From Posidonia oceanica (Eukaryota > Streptophyta > Magnoliopsida > Alismatales > Posidoniaceae): a DNA stretch of 64,000 bases. Location: the NCBI GenBank assembly GCA_037176725.1, contig JAZBRS010000059.1, positions 7,427,001 through 7,491,000 of the forward strand. The letters run 5' to 3'. Each line of letters begins with the position of its first letter. Within the stretch, counting starts at the first letter, position 1. Below, piece after piece: positions 35,960 to 46,313 of this stretch. A program made the translations under genes and the position numbers. Below the pieces are notes generated by a model that saw only the letters and a list, made by a program, of their open reading frames with translations, did no database searches and was not told where the DNA came from.

Positions 35960-37021
35960 ACCTAGAGAAACTACGGGGCTTTACCCTCTACAACATCTCC
36001 AGAGGGCCCACAGTCGGGAGCTAAAATAGGGAACACACGCACCCAGGTCAACTGGTGTGGCGCATTCCCCGCTCTCTTGGGAGGATCCAGACAGAACCTC
36101 TACACATGTCCCAGTCTCCCACAGTTGTAGCACACCACTTCGCTCCGATTTATCGCCTACTGTGCTTGAGGGTAGTGCACTGCAAAGTGACCCGTCTGGC
36201 CACACTAGAAACACTGAGCGCTACCCTGTCCACTCGAAACAGCCTGACTCAGACCGAAGCTACCAACTCCTGCAAAGCTGTGCTGGGCGCAGGAGGCAGG
36301 GCCAGCACTGCTACCTCTAGCAAAGCTACGCCGGGCACCAGAACTACCGCCAGATATGTTATTCTTTCTCTTCCCTGGGCTACTCGTGCCACTGGAACTT
36401 GGTGGACTAGAGACAGAAATCCGGGAAGTGAAGGACGTCTTGGCCTTTCCCTTGGAGTGACCACCCACATACTAGTTGTACTCCTCTTCAAAGCGGGAAG
36501 CCATCTGGACCATCTCAGCTACCGTCGTGCATCGGCAGCCCATCACCTTCACCCTCAAGCTGGGTTGAAGGCCTTCTAGAAATCTCTCTGCCTGCCTCTC
36601 CTCAGTATCAAAGGCCTGGGCGAACCTCTCCAATCGAGCAAATGAAGCTTCATACTCAACCACAGTCATCTTGCCCTGCTGCAGACTCGGGAACTCTCGG
36701 TCGAACCAACTCCTCACATGGCTCGGGAAGTACTTCTCATGAAATGCAGCCTCGAAGTCCTTCCACTTGATGTCGACCGGTATAGAATCCAAGAACTTCA
36801 GCCGCCTTGTGGCTCTCCACCACTCATCGGCGTCACCTTCTAGCTAAAAGGTAGCCAACCGCACCCAGTGCTCCGCCAGGCACGCCAAACTATCCAACAG
36901 CTTCTCAATCCTTCGCAACCATGCCTCGCAATTCCGTTCGCACGCCTTGCCAACCACTCTCCTCTCGAGAGCTAGGTTCTTCAACACGGGCCTTGTCCTT
37001 CCGACGGCCACGGTGAGACAT
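35960..37021 (-). pseudogene. gag, Tekay-type
   Basis: The likely start is the ATG at 37021 (MSHRGRRKDKARVEEP), 150 bp inside the primer-binding site. After a frameshift the Gag core continues: EHWVRLATF, a TAG, then LEGDADEWWRATRR, WKDFEAAFHEKYFP, VVEYEASFARLERFAQ and ERFLEGLQPSLR (36472-36792 is open). A basic Ser/Gly-rich linker follows, then a zinc knuckle with CYNCGRLGHV at about 36100-36140, itself damaged by a stop. Gag builds the particle. Confidence 0.8.
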
Positions 37022-37173
37022 GCTGAAACAGAAGAGAAACAACAGTAACCTGCACCACAATCAATAAGACAAACAACAATATATGCCAAAGCAACAGGTG
37101 CAGACTCGATCATGATATGTAATTTCTTATGGAGTCACTAGACTGACCACTCCTAGGCTAGTGCAACCTAGTG

Positions 37174-37192
37174 AACCTAGACTCTGATACCA
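37174..37192 (-). other. Primer-binding site of the Tekay-type element
   Basis: The minus strand reads TGGTATCAGAGTCTAGG, starting four bases after the end of the 5' LTR. It matches the initiator tRNA-Met 3' end. Confidence 0.85.
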
Positions 37193-38574
37193 ATTCTGTG
37201 GCGACCCCAATTGCAACAGTACAAAAACCAAGCCCGAAAAAAATTTAAAACATAATTAACTATTACATCAACAGTTAACTACTAGGCTAAACAACAATAT
37301 CTGTGCCAGGAACCTACAGTGGACAGCTACATGACTCCCACTATATGCACTATCAACTTGAACTAGCTAGACATCTACACCTGCAACTGAAAACCACACA
37401 GAGTACACGTGAGTGACTAGAAATCGTCACCCAGCATACACCTCGCAAAACCACAAGAGAAACCGACACAAAAACTAGAATACGGCACAAACCGGTCAAG
37501 CCCCAAATCCAGGTCCACAATAATCATTATAATCAATAAAACGCCTTCCCCAAAGACAATATGCTAAAATCAGGAAAGATAGGTGTTTACAAATCATTTT
37601 CACAAACCACAGCCTACCGGCCCAAAACCTCAGCACAACTCAAAAATCCCCAACCTCTCAAGTTGGGAGAACAACTCGGCCCACTGGCCAAAACAAGACG
37701 GAAATACCACGTAAACAAATTCTCAATTACTAACAACGGCCCACTGGCCCTAGAACTCAAACCAAAACCATGCGCTGTAAATAGGTGGAAGGTACTAGGC
37801 CCAATATGGCCCATAACTCGACAAAAACCACACTAAGCCCAAAATCAGGCAAAGCTCTAAGCCTAATACGGCCAGCAACAACCAAACACAGCCCCGTAGG
37901 CACAAAACCACAACTAGTCGTGTTGCCTAGCGCCAAGCAACCGACCTGGCCTCAAGAAGTAGCCAGGGACTCACCCCTACAACTCACTGCACTACCACGA
38001 ACACCCACCCTGTGGAGGAGCGTGTCCGTCCCAGCATCTCACACCAGAGATGCCTTAAAAAGAGATCTCCACCTGGGAAAGCTACTCACTCCCAACTCGG
38101 CGAGCTGTCCATAATCAGGACAAACCACAGCGCACGCCCAAATACGGCAGCCTCAGCTCAGTGCTCCGAACTACTAGAGGCTCTTCACCCCTAGGCTTAG
38201 CCAGCACCCAAAACAAGGCGAGTTTCGGTGCCCATAGCGACTAGGGTATCACGCCCAGCTACGTAGGAGTATCATACCTCCCGAGTCCGCTGCTACGATA
38301 CCGCTAGGTACGACCGACACCCCAACCCCCATGACCTCAACTTAGGAGAAGTGTGCGACACACCAGGAACGCCGTCGCACCCTAGGTTCAACTAACACAA
38401 CTCCCAGGTTTCGGCTATAGAAAAACCTCGGCAAAATCATTTGCAAACAGTCCATGTTTTTCTTAGAAAACCCCTTTGAAAACATTTATTAAATTCATGG
38501 CCTAAAGCACAATATGCCCAAAAACAAACATTATTAACATCATAAGAAAACAAGCCCAGGAGACAACCCAGACC

Positions 38575-38830
38575 AAAATCGACAGACTAGAAATCCAATC
38601 GGTTGACCGAAAATCCCCAATTTGGTCGACCAAAAAGGACGGTCGACCGATCTAGCCGAGAAAACGACTGACCGAAATCCCATCGATCTACCGAAAACCC
38701 CTGATTCGGTCGACCAAAAAGGACCGATCGAGCCCAGAAAACAGCAGACCGAACGATTTCGGTCAACTGAATTCAAGTTCAGGAGCACAGAAAGGAAGGA
38801 CGTTCGGCATATCGATTAATTTCGGTGTGC
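38575..38830 (-). repeat. Palindrome cluster, 5' LTR of the Tekay-type element
   Basis: This is the counterpart of 30700-30975, with the same order of half-sites but more mutated palindromes and a short deletion at about 38725. Confidence 0.8.
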
Positions 38831-39489
38831 CGAAACAAAGCATGGCTGAAAACTCATAAAACCCACTTAAATCCCAAAACACCTGCATAAAACTCTAAAT
38901 CTAGCATGCCATATACCGAAATCACCGGAATTCAATAAGGAATGCAACCATACATGCATTATGGCTTTCCGAAGCATAAAATTTACCAAAACTCTGGAAA
39001 ACCCACATTCAAGCCATTTACGCCCAAAAATCCCAAACACTTGTAATTCCACACCAAACCGAGCATGCAATATATGAAAATAAGCGTATCCGCTCAAGCA
39101 ACACAACCATATCACATTCACCTCAATCCGAGGCATAAAACACCGGAAATCACCAGAAAACCACGATTTAGGCATTTTAACTACTCGGGCCATAAATCTG
39201 GCCAAAAACCACATAAAATCCCAAAAATTACCAAACCACCTTCATAGCATTCAAAACTTGGCAAGGGACGCATGCATATCATTTTTCAAGCATTTGAGCA
39301 ACTACGGGCGAGACGTGTACCTTGGGACAGAGGGACGGCCACTGTCCTCCGGCGAACCAAGCGCGACTCCGGCGATCCGCCGCCGCATCAAGCTCCACAC
39401 GTCGCTCTCGAGCCTACCACTCCACTGGGACGAAGACCGGAGCTCGCCGCACCATCGCTGGCCGCCACCACGCACCGACCACCGCCAAC

Positions 39490-39795
39490 AGAGGAGGAGG
39501 CAGAAGAAGGGGAGGAAAGGGAAGGAAGGAGGAGAGGGGAGGTGGAGAGGAGAGGGAGGAGGAGGAGGCTTGCACCGGCCCGAGGAGGCTAGGGCACGGA
39601 CGCAGGAGGAGGAGATGCGGGAGGGGAGGAGGAAGGGGATGAGCGGGTGGGAGAGAGGGAGATGGCACGAGTGAGGGAGAGAGGATGGGTGTGGGAGAGA
39701 GAGGGCAAGTGGGTGGAGAGAAAAGAGAGAGGGAGGGAGGGAGAGAGAGAGAGAGGGAGAGATGGGAGTGAGTTGAGAGAGTAGAGGGAGAGGTG
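39490..39795 (+). repeat. Long purine (GA-rich) tract, 5' LTR
   Basis: The same purine tract as 31618-31905, with length differences in the GAGA runs, as expected from slippage. Confidence 0.85.
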
Positions 39796-40326
39796 GAGAA
39801 GATGCAGAGGAAGAACAGAACGTGTGCGTGTTGCAGGAGAATGACGCAAGCCATGCAGATATACGCTGAGGCTCCGCACTACTGAATCACGAGACACCGC
39901 TTTCCCTTGCAAGGCGTGGATCTCGCGCCCTCGCCAACCGGCACAGCCACGCGAGCCAGTGGCAGTAACGCACCGAACACACGTACAGTGCCATGCGGGC
40001 TTAAGTACAGTAATAAGTTGGGTAAATTGCATGACACCCCCCAAGGAACAGAGAAATTACAGGAAGGGGGAAGATAGGGACCAACAAGCAAAAAGAGAGA
40101 AAGTCAGGGACTAGACTACAATCTGTCCCACCAACCACCACAAGTGGGGCCCACAGCAAACCAAAGGTGGGGCCCACGAACAACCACAAGTGGGGCCCGC
40201 AACAAAACACAGGCGGTACCCACACAAATCACAGGTGGGGCCCACAAGGCCAATAACACCCGTCTACCGCCAAGGCATTCATTATAAAAGTATAATTATA
40301 AGGAAAATAAATTCCCGGGTGTTACA

Positions 40327-40331
40327 CCACC
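40327..40331. other. Target-site duplication, right copy (CCACC)
   Basis: Exact match to 29327-29331, directly after the TTACA end of the nested LTR. Confidence 0.9.
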
Positions 40332-42360
40332 ATCCGTTGCTGGGCAAGGTTGGGTGTTTGTTGTGGAGGGAGAGATGCAATGGGCGACTGTCTCTCGTGT
40401 GACCTCCACTTTTGTTGTTGCTTGTTGCTGCTTGCTTTGTTGTTGGTGCAGAGGATGCCTGAGGTTTCATCCTCCTGTTGTCGCATCTGGGCAAGCATGA
40501 GGCTTCCCAGATGTGTGTGGTTGTGGTTGGGCGGTGTTGTGTTGTTGTGGGGGGAGGGGTGCAGCAGTTGTCTGCTCCTTGTATGGCCTTCCATGATTGT
40601 GGGTTTGTTTGCTTGGTTTGTTGTCTGTTGCATCTTGTTGGTCATTTTGGTTGTCGTGTGTGTGGAGGATGTCTGCAGCTCCATCCTCCAGTTGTTGTTG
40701 TTTCTGGGTGGAGCGTGAGGCTTCCCAGGAGTTTGTTGCTGTCTTTGGGTGACTCGGTGAGTCCCTAGGTGTGTTGTTGGTTTCTGGGTGACTGTGTGGG
40801 TCCCCAGATGTTTGCTGGTTTTCTCTGGGTGACTGTGTGGGTCCCCAGATGTTTGTTGGTTGTCTCTGGGTGACTGTGTGGGTCTCCAAATGTGTGTTGT
40901 TGTTTTTGGGTGACTCGGTGAGTCTCCAGATGTCGGGTGTTGTTTCTAGGCGACTCGGTGAGTCCCTAAATGTCGGGTGTTGTTTCTAGGCAATTCGATG
41001 AGTCCCAAAATGTTGGGGTCATTCCCGGGTGGCTCTGATGGGTCCTCGGATGTGTGTGGTCGTTCCTGATACTCTATTCAAGGATGAAATTATTTGGAAG
41101 GGATTGCGTGTGTGAGTCGTGTGTTGGTGCTGCGTGATTGTGTCGTGCACTTTGCTTGTGGGTTTGGCCATAGTGTAGCATGGCTCTGTGTAGTGGTGTT
41201 GTGTTCTGTTTGGGGCATTCTGTTGGGGATGTCCATTTGTCTTGTTGTTTGTTGGTGGGTCGGATGGCGTGATGCTGTTCGATTTGGGGAGATCTTTCCT
41301 CCATTGTTTTCCTTGGGTTTTCTGTGGCGGAGATGGGGCAAGTTGGTGAAGTTGGCTTCCGTCTCACTGGTTGGCGCCACTGGGCGAGCTGCTGGGTGTG
41401 ATCCCAAGTGTTTCTTCCAAGTAGTGGTTTCCTAGTTCAGGTGAACTATTCTTGGGAATCCGATAGTGGAATCTCCAAGATAGTGGCACCGTGGGCAGGA
41501 TTGCCGGGAGGAGGAACAACTCTTGTTGGTTTGGACCATGTGGTTGGGAGTTGCTTTGAGTTGGAGACTCCTTTGGGGGGACCCCCAAGTGATCCTTACC
41601 ACGGGTTGTGGTGGTTTCACTGGAAACAGTGATCATTGTGGCCTTGGGTACGGATAGGTTCCAGTTGCAATGAGGCAACGTGCTGTTTTGTGATTCTCGT
41701 CGGTCGGAGAATCGCAAAGGGAACTATCCGATCCACGTGATTTGTGCCGACCACAGTAGGGGTTGTGCTCTAGATCTAGTGGAGTGGCAGTCTAGGAAGT
41801 AGTTCTTGGAGATAGATCGTGTCTGGTTAGCTGATCTGTTAAGCGCACTCCAGATCCGCGGAGAGCTTGGCGTGTCTCAATATGCTAGTTTTCTCTCGTG
41901 TGATGGTTTTGGAGGAGGAATTTTAGGAGATAAGAGATGATACTGAGCATGTATTGTGAAGTTTGAGTTGTTGCTGGCCAGATTGTGCATCAGAGTAGCG
42001 CAGCGGATGCTGGGAGGAGCTGGTTGCACCTGGTCATCCGTGTGTTTGCGTGTCTGCCAGAGAGGCTCAAGATGTTTCGAGACTCTAGGAGACACTATTT
42101 TGGAGCTTGTGCGTGGAGATTTTGGGTCCTGAAGGGACATTCGTTCAGGATTTTGGCGGTTTCTGGACTCGAAGATAGCTGAGTCCTTGGTGTCGCTCTG
42201 GATTTTTGGTAGGATGGGATGGCTACAGGGCATAGATTCCTCCTACCAATCCCAAGTTTGGGGTGGCACCGTTGTGCTGATTGTCTAGATCCGTGAGTTT
42301 GGCATCCTAATTTGGTACCCTTGGTCTTTCGCCTTGAGAATTTCGAGGACGAAATTTCTT
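40332..42360 (+). other. Right interior of the non-coding element
   Basis: About 2.0 kb without gag, protease, RT or integrase motifs in any frame. Open frames on both strands are low-complexity, rich in Trp/Cys/Gly/Val or Pro/Thr, and reflect GT-rich composition. A 40-bp minisatellite lies at 40700-41070. The last bases before the polypurine tract read TTCGAGGACGAAATTTC, a phrase common at the 3' end of chromoviruses, which suggests an origin from that lineage. Confidence 0.6.
40700..41070 (+). repeat. About 40-bp minisatellite, roughly nine diverged units
   Basis: Each unit contains GGGTGACTCGGTGAGTCC or GGGTGACTGTGTGGGTCC, followed by CCAGATGT and a TGTTG-rich spacer. Unit length varies from 38 to 43 bp. 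A related unit at about 40484-40535 suggests that the array once reached further left. Confidence 0.8.
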
Positions 42361-42374
42361 TAAGGGGGTTAGGA
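42361..42374 (+). other. Polypurine tract of the non-coding element
   Basis: TAAGGGGGTTAGGA directly precedes the TGTAAC start of the 3' LTR and is the expected primer for plus-strand DNA. Confidence 0.75.
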
Positions 42375-43899
42375 TGTAACATCTAGGCTTTCTAGAACTA
42401 GCAGGTGTGGTTAGCGCGGATTGCTGGTGCGAGGTGCAGTATTCAGAGATCAGGCATTTTTGCAAGGATGACCTTGGAATTTCTATTGGATATTATTTGG
42501 ATAAGACTGGGTTTTGGTAACCAGTAATGTTTTGAGTTTCCATCTATGGGCGTGATGGATTGGTGTTTCTTCCTCTCTATCTTAATTTTAGGAGGTTCTT
42601 TGGGATATTTGTAGTTTGCTGGGAGGAAGAGGTGGTTTGCACAATTTTCACGTGAAAAATTTGAATATAAGAGAGGAAGAAACTGGAAGCTTCTCAAGCA
42701 TGCAACCACGTGCGCCATTCTGGAACCGCATCTCCAGGCGGCTGTCGAGGCGAAGGAAGGATTGGAGGCCGATGGTTGGAGGCATGCATGCAAGGGAGAA
42801 GAAAGAAGAAGAGAGAAGAGGAGGGAAGGAAGGAGTGGCTATGGGATGAAGCTCTAGCTTCAGGTACGCACTCCTCCTTCTCTGTTTGAGATAGATTTAA
42901 TAAGTAGAGATTGAATGGTGTGGATTAGAATGGTATGTTGATGATGTAGTTATCTGGAGATTTTTAGAGAATTTTAATGAATTATTCAGGAATTTAATAG
43001 GACTTTCCTGTGTGGTTAGCCTTTGGAGGCTTACAGGTTGGGGATGGACGCTCCTCCACAGGGTGGTTAGTCCATGGCAGTGCAGGGACACCGTGGTCAC
43101 GCCTCAGTGGACTGCTTGTGGCCAGGTGTCGGTCACTTGGGCCCGAGTGACGACACAGTTTGTTTGTGTGTGGTTGGTAGTTGCTTGTGGCCACGCCTGT
43201 GGGGTGTAGGTCTTGCGCTTGTGAGGCGCTTTGGTTTGGCTAAGCAATGTCTCAACGTTGGCTTTTGGTTTTAGTAGTTGCTGTGCTGTGTGTGTGTTTT
43301 GGATGCAATTGAGGGCATTCAGGCACGGTTGGCCGTCTAGTTCGCACAGAGAGTGTGTGGGACTAGATTGTGTGGTTTTTGGGCTTGAATTGGCGAGAGT
43401 GGCCATTTCAAGTGTCCATATGGTTTTGAAAAGTGCATGCATTTGGTTTTGAAATGAAAAGAGAAAAGATGATTTTAAAGGCATGTTTTTAGTAGTCTGC
43501 TTTGTGGGCAATGATGTATGTCCTGTTGTGGCATCTAGGAGAGATGCCTGTGTTTGTTTGCTTGTGGCGTGGTTACGCCTGTTCCCTCGGCGTTGCTTGC
43601 TGAGCTGTTTGTGTGCCTTGGTGGGGTGTGTGCTGGGTGACCTATTGAGTGGTCACTCACGTGTGTTTTGTTTCTATTTTTGGCAGGTGCAAGATAGGAG
43701 TTGGAGTTGCTAGTGCACATAGGAAAGGAGTCACACTGCCACAAATCAAGGGTTCTGGGTAAGTGAGTTAATTAAGTTTATTTTATTTCTATTTTATAGT
43801 ATTTGTGAGAATTTAGTTCTATTGCTCATGAATGCTAGTATATAAAAAAGAAAAATTGTAGCTAGGTTGAGAGGTAACGCTCTGGGGTGGGTCGTTACA
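42375..43899 (+). repeat. 3' LTR of the non-coding element, internally deleted
   Basis: It matches the 5' LTR at both ends but is only 1525 bp. It lacks the part equal to about 26284-27805, joining AATTTAATAGG directly to ACTTTCCTGTGTGG. It ends GGGTCGTTACA. Confidence 0.9.
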
Positions 43900-44724
43900 C
43901 TTCATCTACTGCTCGCTGCGAGACCGTCCTGGCTTCTGTCAGGAGTCTTCGTCTTTGACAGGAGGATGGAGGTGTTTCTGTCACCTTGTGTGTGAGCCGC
44001 ATTGTTCTTTTGCTACTTGTGTTGGTTGATTGGACTTGTGCTTGTGATTTTTCTGTTTGGCATCCGTGTGCCAGCACAGTCGCACTCCCCCACCTTTCCC
44101 ATTTCCCAAACGCCCTGCAGAGTCAAGACTCACTCGACCAGGCACATAGCGGCACTCCGCCCCCACTCCCTCCCACACTAGTCGTGCTTTGCCACTCCCT
44201 CTCGCCACTTCCTCCCTATAAGAAGAGCGACTGGCTACACTCCGCCACTTCCTCCCTACATAGAGTTGAGACTTGACCAAGTGCACAACGGCCGCTTCTA
44301 CTAGCTTCAGTGCTTCACTACCTTTCCTGGTACAGTGGCACTCAACTAGGTTTCATTACCTTTCCTGCTAGCTTCTGTTGACCTTAAGCCCTTGTGAATT
44401 GTGAACTAATTCCTTATCACTGGTTTTATCAAGTTGCAAGCTTAGTCATCACCGTTCTTCCTCCAAGTTATCGCCGACTTGTTGTGGAACAAAGGCCTTA
44501 AAAATAATGACAAGACGGCATCCTTTGAAAGTATTTCCTCACCAACTCAGGTGATGTATATGCTATTTACAATTTAGATGAAGATTGTTTTCATGTTTTG
44601 TAACGTTGGTTTCATGTTATGTAACTTTGTTGTTAAAGCAATTTGTAACTTTGGTTTCTGTTTATATAATAGATGGTGAACATTAATTGGAGATAATAAT
44701 GTTAGTAACAACAATCAAACCATA
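43900..44724 (+). other. hAT 5' region, continued after the insertion
   Basis: It begins with the target duplication CTTCA and continues the GTCAGGAGTCTTCGTC repeats seen before 25630. A cytosine-rich stretch with ACTCCGCC and ACTTCCTCCCTA repeats (44140-44260) follows. No coding sequence appears before the transposase remnant. Confidence 0.5.
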
Positions 44725-45593
44725 GAAGAGAACACAAAGGAGACAGTGACCACAACTAGTTCTGATCCTAAGGTATGCAAGAAAAGAGCCATTAAGAAAA
44801 AGTATGAGGCTTGGAATCACGTCACACGAGAAAAGGATGCTTCTGGTAAATTGCAAAAGATATTATGCAATTATTGCAAGTCTGAATTTTCTACTTTAAT
44901 TGCCACTTATAGTATAAAAAAAACATCTTACGATATGTTCAAAATACAAGGTAGACAAGAAGCAAAAAACATTAGCATTCAATGCAAATGATGTGGGTAA
45001 AACAAAACTAGTTTCTTTGAAGTTTGATAATGATAAAGCTAGAAAAACTTTTACTAGAATGATTGTTATGGAAGAATTGTCTTTTCTATTTTCTGAAATG
45101 GTTGGATTTTGGAATTTCATGGCTATTGTACAACTACAATTCAATGTTTTGTCATGCACTACCATTGTTAGAGATGTCTTGAAACTTCATGAAAGTGAGT
45201 AGTCAAAATTAAAGGCAAATTTAAATAGGTCCACTCAAGGAATTTGCCTCACTACTAACACATAGACTTCAATACAAAATATGTCTTACTTGTGTCTTAC
45301 AACTCATTTTATTGATGAGGAATGGAAGCTTCGTAAGAAAATCATAAGCTTTTGTGTGATTCCTGGTCACAGTGGTAAAGAGATTGGTAAAACAATTGAA
45401 TTATGCCTTCTTGATTGGGACATAGAAAATGTTATATCAGTAACAATAGATAATGCTTCTTCTAATGATGATGCCTTAGAATGCTTAAGAAAAAATCTTC
45501 AAAAAAGAGCAAGCACATTTGTGTTGGCAAGTTTTTTCTTGTTAGATGTTGTGCACATATTTTAAACTTGATTGTTAAAGATGACATGAAGTG
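44725..45593 (+). pseudogene. hAT transposase, N-terminal half, degenerate
   Basis: The first reading (to 44991) begins with a BED-type zinc-finger region: KKKYEAWNHVTREKD and LCNYCKSEF, but the distal His/Cys pair has decayed. After a frameshift it continues MIVMEELSFLFSEMVGFWNF, then TSIQNMSYLCLTTHFIDEEW, ISFCVIPGHSGKEIGKTI and VTIDNASSND, ending CCAHILNLIVKDD after another frameshift. These are conserved parts of the plant Ac/Tam3-like hAT transposase; the acidic residues sit in the THFID and TIDNAS parts. A TAG lies at about 45200, and the conserved Trp before TSIQ is also TAG. The C-terminal dimerisation domain is missing; the sequence breaks off at about 45600. Confidence 0.85.
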
Positions 45594-46240
45594 TAGATGT
45601 GGAATTTGGAATTTGGGGGGGTGTTTAAGAAGATGTCGGCGCCTCCACGTACGTCGTCAACTCCGTTGTGATCGCCACTCACCTTTAGGTAGACAAGACA
45701 CCTGGGGGAGATTATGATGATGTGGGTCCTCGGACCACTAGATCGACGGCAGGATGTCGTCTAGCGGCTTCCTCGTGCTACGTAAATTCCTTCCTTTCCT
45801 TCAAAATAAAACAACATAGATCTAAATTAGCTCAAGTGTAGTAGTCAATGACAGAAATGAATGAAATGACATGACTAAAAGAAAAACAAATACTAACCGG
45901 GGGTTGTTCCCCGCATGCATATGCTATGGGTCCTATGCTAAGGAATGTAAAAATGCAATAAGAAATTAGATTGGAAGAAGATACTCCCTTTCACCCTTAT
46001 GCTGTGTGCAATGAGGTTGGAAGGAAGCACGGTTGGAGCTCCGGTGTAGCTGGGGATCTCTGGGATCGGAGGTAGAAGCTTAGGTTGGCAGCCTATTGGG
46101 GAGGAGATAGAGTTTTTGGATTGGAAATCTAGCTCTCTGAAGGTGACTCACAACTGACAGGGCTCTGCCTCTTTTGGAAATTCCTCTCTGGGGGGATTTC
46201 TCTCTCAAAAAAATCCGACCCTCAAACCACTGGCCTAGGG

Positions 46241-46255
46241 GGTCTATTTATAGAC
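46241..46255 (-). promoter_or_regulatory. TATA-like palindrome
   Basis: The minus strand reads GTCTATAAATAGACC, a strong TATA consensus within a short inverted repeat. It could be the U3 promoter of a minus-strand LTR. Confidence 0.4.
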
Positions 46256-46313
46256 TCTAGGGGTGTGAGGACGGTTGGAGTTCAGAAAATTCTAGAAAAA
46301 GTGGCAGTTAGGG

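Larger units (their letters stand above)
29332..40326 (-). mobile_element. Tekay/Del-type chromovirus (Ty3/Gypsy), nested insertion
   Basis: This 11.0-kb element lies on the minus strand inside the non-coding element. It has LTRs of about 3.1 kb (37197-40326 upstream and 29332-32455 downstream), starting TGTAAC and ending GCCACA on its own strand. It is flanked by perfect 5-bp CCACC duplications. Its interior holds a methionine primer-binding site, gag with zinc knuckle, protease (FDSGS), RT, RNase H, integrase and a C-terminal chromodomain-like region, the order of Tekay/Del chromoviruses. Many in-frame stops, mostly TAG, and a gag frameshift make it inactive. No G-rich polypurine tract is seen before the 3' LTR. 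Confidence 0.95.
37197..40326 (-). repeat. 5' LTR of the Tekay-type element
   Basis: This 3130-bp repeat matches 29332-32455. It holds the same palindrome cluster (38575-38830, with one arm mutated: TCGATCTACCGA at 38683-38694) and the same purine tract (39490-39795). Scattered differences from the partner show that the insertion is not recent. Confidence 0.95.
25631..43899 (+). mobile_element. Large non-coding (LARD-like) Ty3/Gypsy-related element, host of a nested insertion
   Basis: Two direct repeats beginning TGTAACATC (25631 and 42375) act as LTRs. A methionine-type primer-binding site (28702) and a polypurine tract (42361-42374) lie inside them in the right places. The flanks CTTCG (25626-25630) and CTTCA (43900-43904) look like a 5-bp target duplication with one change. 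Without the nested element (29332-40326) and one copy of its duplication, the interior is only about 2.67 kb (28699-29331 and 40332-42374). It shows no gag or pol motif in any frame. It is therefore a non-autonomous element. Parts of its LTR align with the nested chromovirus LTR in reverse orientation. Confidence 0.85.
25061..45600 (+). mobile_element. hAT-type DNA transposon split by nested LTR elements
   Basis: A candidate left terminus, TAGGGGTGCACAC, starts at 25061, preceded by GTCCCAAC as a possible 8-bp target duplication. Subterminal GGTTCGGTT-like and ATCGGTTAATCG repeats follow. The matching transposase remnant (44725-45593) lies after the inserted LTR element 25631-43899. Removing that insertion leaves about 2.3 kb of hAT sequence in one orientation. 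The right terminus is not found; sequence changes at about 45600 to the Tat-like element. Confidence 0.55.

Noticed and set aside
40350..41717. Open frames rich in Cys/Leu/Val or Pro/Thr in the outer interior
   Set aside because: They cross the minisatellite and follow its composition; they carry no Gag or other retroelement motif.
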